This document shows positions 6,980-8,106 of a stretch of 8,106 nt of DNA, piece after piece (within the stretch, counting starts at the first letter, position 1; each line of letters opens with the position of its first letter). The DNA is from an uncultured Rhodanobacteraceae bacterium. GTDB taxonomy: Bacteria; Pseudomonadota; Gammaproteobacteria; Xanthomonadales; Ahniellaceae. The notes below the pieces were generated by a model. It ran no database searches. It was not told the origin of the DNA and saw nothing but the letters and a program-made list of their open reading frames with translations. The translations under genes were made by a program, and so were the position numbers. The stretch lies in the NCBI GenBank assembly GCA_937873105.1, contig CALMWD010000290.1, forward strand, positions 1 to 8,106, written 5' to 3'.

Positions 6980-7011
6980 TCCGGCAATTCCGCAATTTCT
7001 CCGCAATCGGC
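6980..7011. promoter_or_regulatory. Tandem repeats resembling a BaeR binding box, upstream of baeS
   Basis: Three near-identical units lie in the 76-base gap before baeS: TCCGGCAAT (6980-6988), TCCGCAAT (6989-6996) and TCCGCAAT (7000-7007), with starts 9 and 11 bases apart, close to one helical turn as OmpR-family dimers prefer. The last unit sits in a plus-strand stretch (6994-7011) that matches 13 of 18 positions of the E. coli BaeR consensus as I recall it, TTTTTCTCCATDATTGGC. The site is 45-76 bases before the baeS ATG, a suitable place for autoregulation. It is oriented opposite to baeS transcription. Between it and the start are a GGCGGCCGCC palindrome (6951-6960) and no clear ribosome site or -10 box. 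Confidence 0.5.
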
Positions 7012-8106
7012 TCAGAACTCGAAGCTGTCCTTGAACAGATTGTCGGAAACCAGCGTGTGCGACATCGAGACGTAGGGGTTTCCGCCTGTCGCGGCATCGC
7101 CGAACGGCACGTTGTTCGAGGTCATCACTGCCGACATCACATGCAGCCCCGGATTGCCCGCCGCCAGCGTGCAGGTGGCGCGCGCACTCGATGGTCCGGT
7201 GGCGACCAGATTCGCGTCGCAGTACTGGTAGGTGTAACTCGAAAAGGTGTAGGCGATGCGCACCGTTCCGCGCGGCACGAACGGCGCGGGTGTCGTCACA
7301 TCCACCGAGACGGTGTTGGGTGCGTTGTCGATGGCGGTGGCGCTGGTTCCCGGCGCGAACGCGATCGTCACCGGATGCCAGCCGATTTCGCTGGATTCGC
7401 GCGAGGACGGCGCGGGCGGCATCGAACCGAGCGCCGACGCGATGACGACGCCATCGCTCGGCCAGCCACCGGGCGGCGTCGGCAGCACGATCTGCTTGAC
7501 CGACTGCGCTTCGGCGGCGGTGTAGGTGTCCACACCGAGTCGGTCGAGCGGTGCCTGCGTGACCGCCGAGTAGAACTCGACCTTCAGCGGATAGCGCGAA
7601 TTCGCCGTGCTGGAATCGACGCGGTAGCCGATGTGCAGCCCGTCCGGCTGCACCGAGAACGACAGGATGTCCGGGTGATTCTGTGCGCCCGGGTCGCGTC
7701 CGCCGTTTGAGCCATCGGCATCGCCCGCGTCATTCGGGTGGCGCGACAACGGGCCTGCGTCGGTGTAGTAGCGGATATGCCACGGCTTGCGCTGCGTGCC
7801 AATGAAGTGGTTGCCAAACACCGCGCCGCGGGTGACGCCGACGGTATCGACCGCCGCGTAGTTGCCGCTTGTGGGGCCGACGACGATGTTGCCATCGCCC
7901 GCAGCGTCGCCGCCGAACATCAGGCTCGACAGGCTTGATCCGAAGTAGGCGTATTCCAGCGCCAATGTCGTCACGCCATCGGCACCGAGTCCGAAGTAAT
8001 TGCCTTTCACCTCGACCGGCGCCAGCGACAGGAAGCCGAATGCCGTGTTCTTCGGCGTGATGTCGAGCCCCTGACGCGCGACGATGTTGCGGCCATTCGG
8101 GTCGTT
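7012..8106 (-). CDS. Secreted right-handed beta-helix repeat protein, C-terminal 364 residues; N-terminus beyond window
   Basis: The frame is open from the right edge to a TGA at 7012-7014; no true start is inside the window (the GTG at 8010 is internal). Early residues carry beta-helix rungs: VKGNYFGLGADG (33-44), GNIVVGPTSGN and GAVFGNHFIGT. These match the GNfIGtdatG repeats of the parallel beta-helix proteins often found with a CSLREA domain. The stretch NDAGDADGSNGG...QNHPDIL corresponds to the DaDtGpN..QNfPvl signature after the helix in that family. The following domain, from KVEFYS to VIASAL...SRESSEIG, corresponds to its usual beta-sandwich (EFFAs ... iTATAtD ... TSEfs). The last part (about 260-364) is a further beta-rich domain with two Cys (YCDAN, ARATCTL). 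It ends in NLFKDSFEF, similar to the end of the propeller protein. Such proteins are extracellular or surface-attached; function is often adhesion or unknown. It precedes baeS by 76 bases on the same strand. Confidence 0.88.
   Translation of the reverse strand, partial: NDPNGRNIVARQGLDITPKNTAFGFLSLAPVEVKGNYFGLGADGVTTLALEYAYFGSSLSSLMFGGDAAGDGNIVVGPTSGNYAAVDTVGVTRGAVFGNHFIGTQRKPWHIRYYTDAGPLSRHPNDAGDADGSNGGRDPGAQNHPDILSFSVQPDGLHIGYRVDSSTANSRYPLKVEFYSAVTQAPLDRLGVDTYTAAEAQSVKQIVLPTPPGGWPSDGVVIASALGSMPPAPSSRESSEIGWHPVTIAFAPGTSATAIDNAPNTVSVDVTTPAPFVPRGTVRIAYTFSSYTYQYCDANLVATGPSSARATCTLAAGNPGLHVMSAVMTSNNVPFGDAATGGNPYVSMSHTLVSDNLFKDSFEF

Noticed and set aside
1..8106. Transfer RNA, ribosomal RNA, CRISPR array, insertion sequence or prophage signals
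   Set aside because: I saw no transposase, integrase, regularly spaced repeats, or tRNA-like cloverleaf; base composition looks even across the genes.

Overview
This window is a GC-rich stretch in which every convincing gene lies on the minus strand, so transcription runs from high to low coordinates. Third codon positions are dominated by G and C, which creates many long spurious reading frames on the other strand. A BaeSR-type two-component system points to a proteobacterium. The set of secreted proteins, with closely related C-terminal ends of the FxxxFE type, suggests a gammaproteobacterium near the Xanthomonadales/Lysobacterales (Dokdonella- or Lysobacter-like). That placement is inference.

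Layout in transcription order: (1) 8106-7012, the C-terminal 364 residues of a secreted right-handed beta-helix repeat protein, running off the right edge; (2) a 76-base gap holding tandem repeats that resemble the E. coli BaeR box; (3) 6935-5463, a BaeS-like sensor histidine kinase; (4) 5466-4780, a BaeR-like response regulator whose start overlaps the kinase stop by four bases (ATGA); (5) a 182-base non-coding, comparatively AT-richer gap that probably carries the promoter of the next gene; (6) 4597-1889, a large exported protein combining a beta-propeller, a two-haem cytochrome c region and a C-terminal calcium-binding (dockerin/EF-hand-like) tail; (7) a 133-base gap with a strong hairpin; (8) 1755-1486, an 89-residue exported protein of unknown function; (9) 1419-1, the N-terminal 473 residues of an exported cytochrome c with five CxxCH haem sites, running off the left edge.

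The genes suggest two themes. BaeS and BaeR form a cell-envelope stress circuit that probably regulates itself through the repeats just upstream. The downstream block (propeller/di-haem protein, small exported protein, penta-haem cytochrome) looks like a periplasmic or cell-surface redox module with at least seven covalently bound haems. Its substrate cannot be told from sequence. Unlike the E. coli arrangement, no RND efflux pump adjoins baeSR in this window. The nearest genes encode exported proteins, and one weak BaeR-like site lies before the propeller gene, so BaeSR control of the redox module is possible but unproven.
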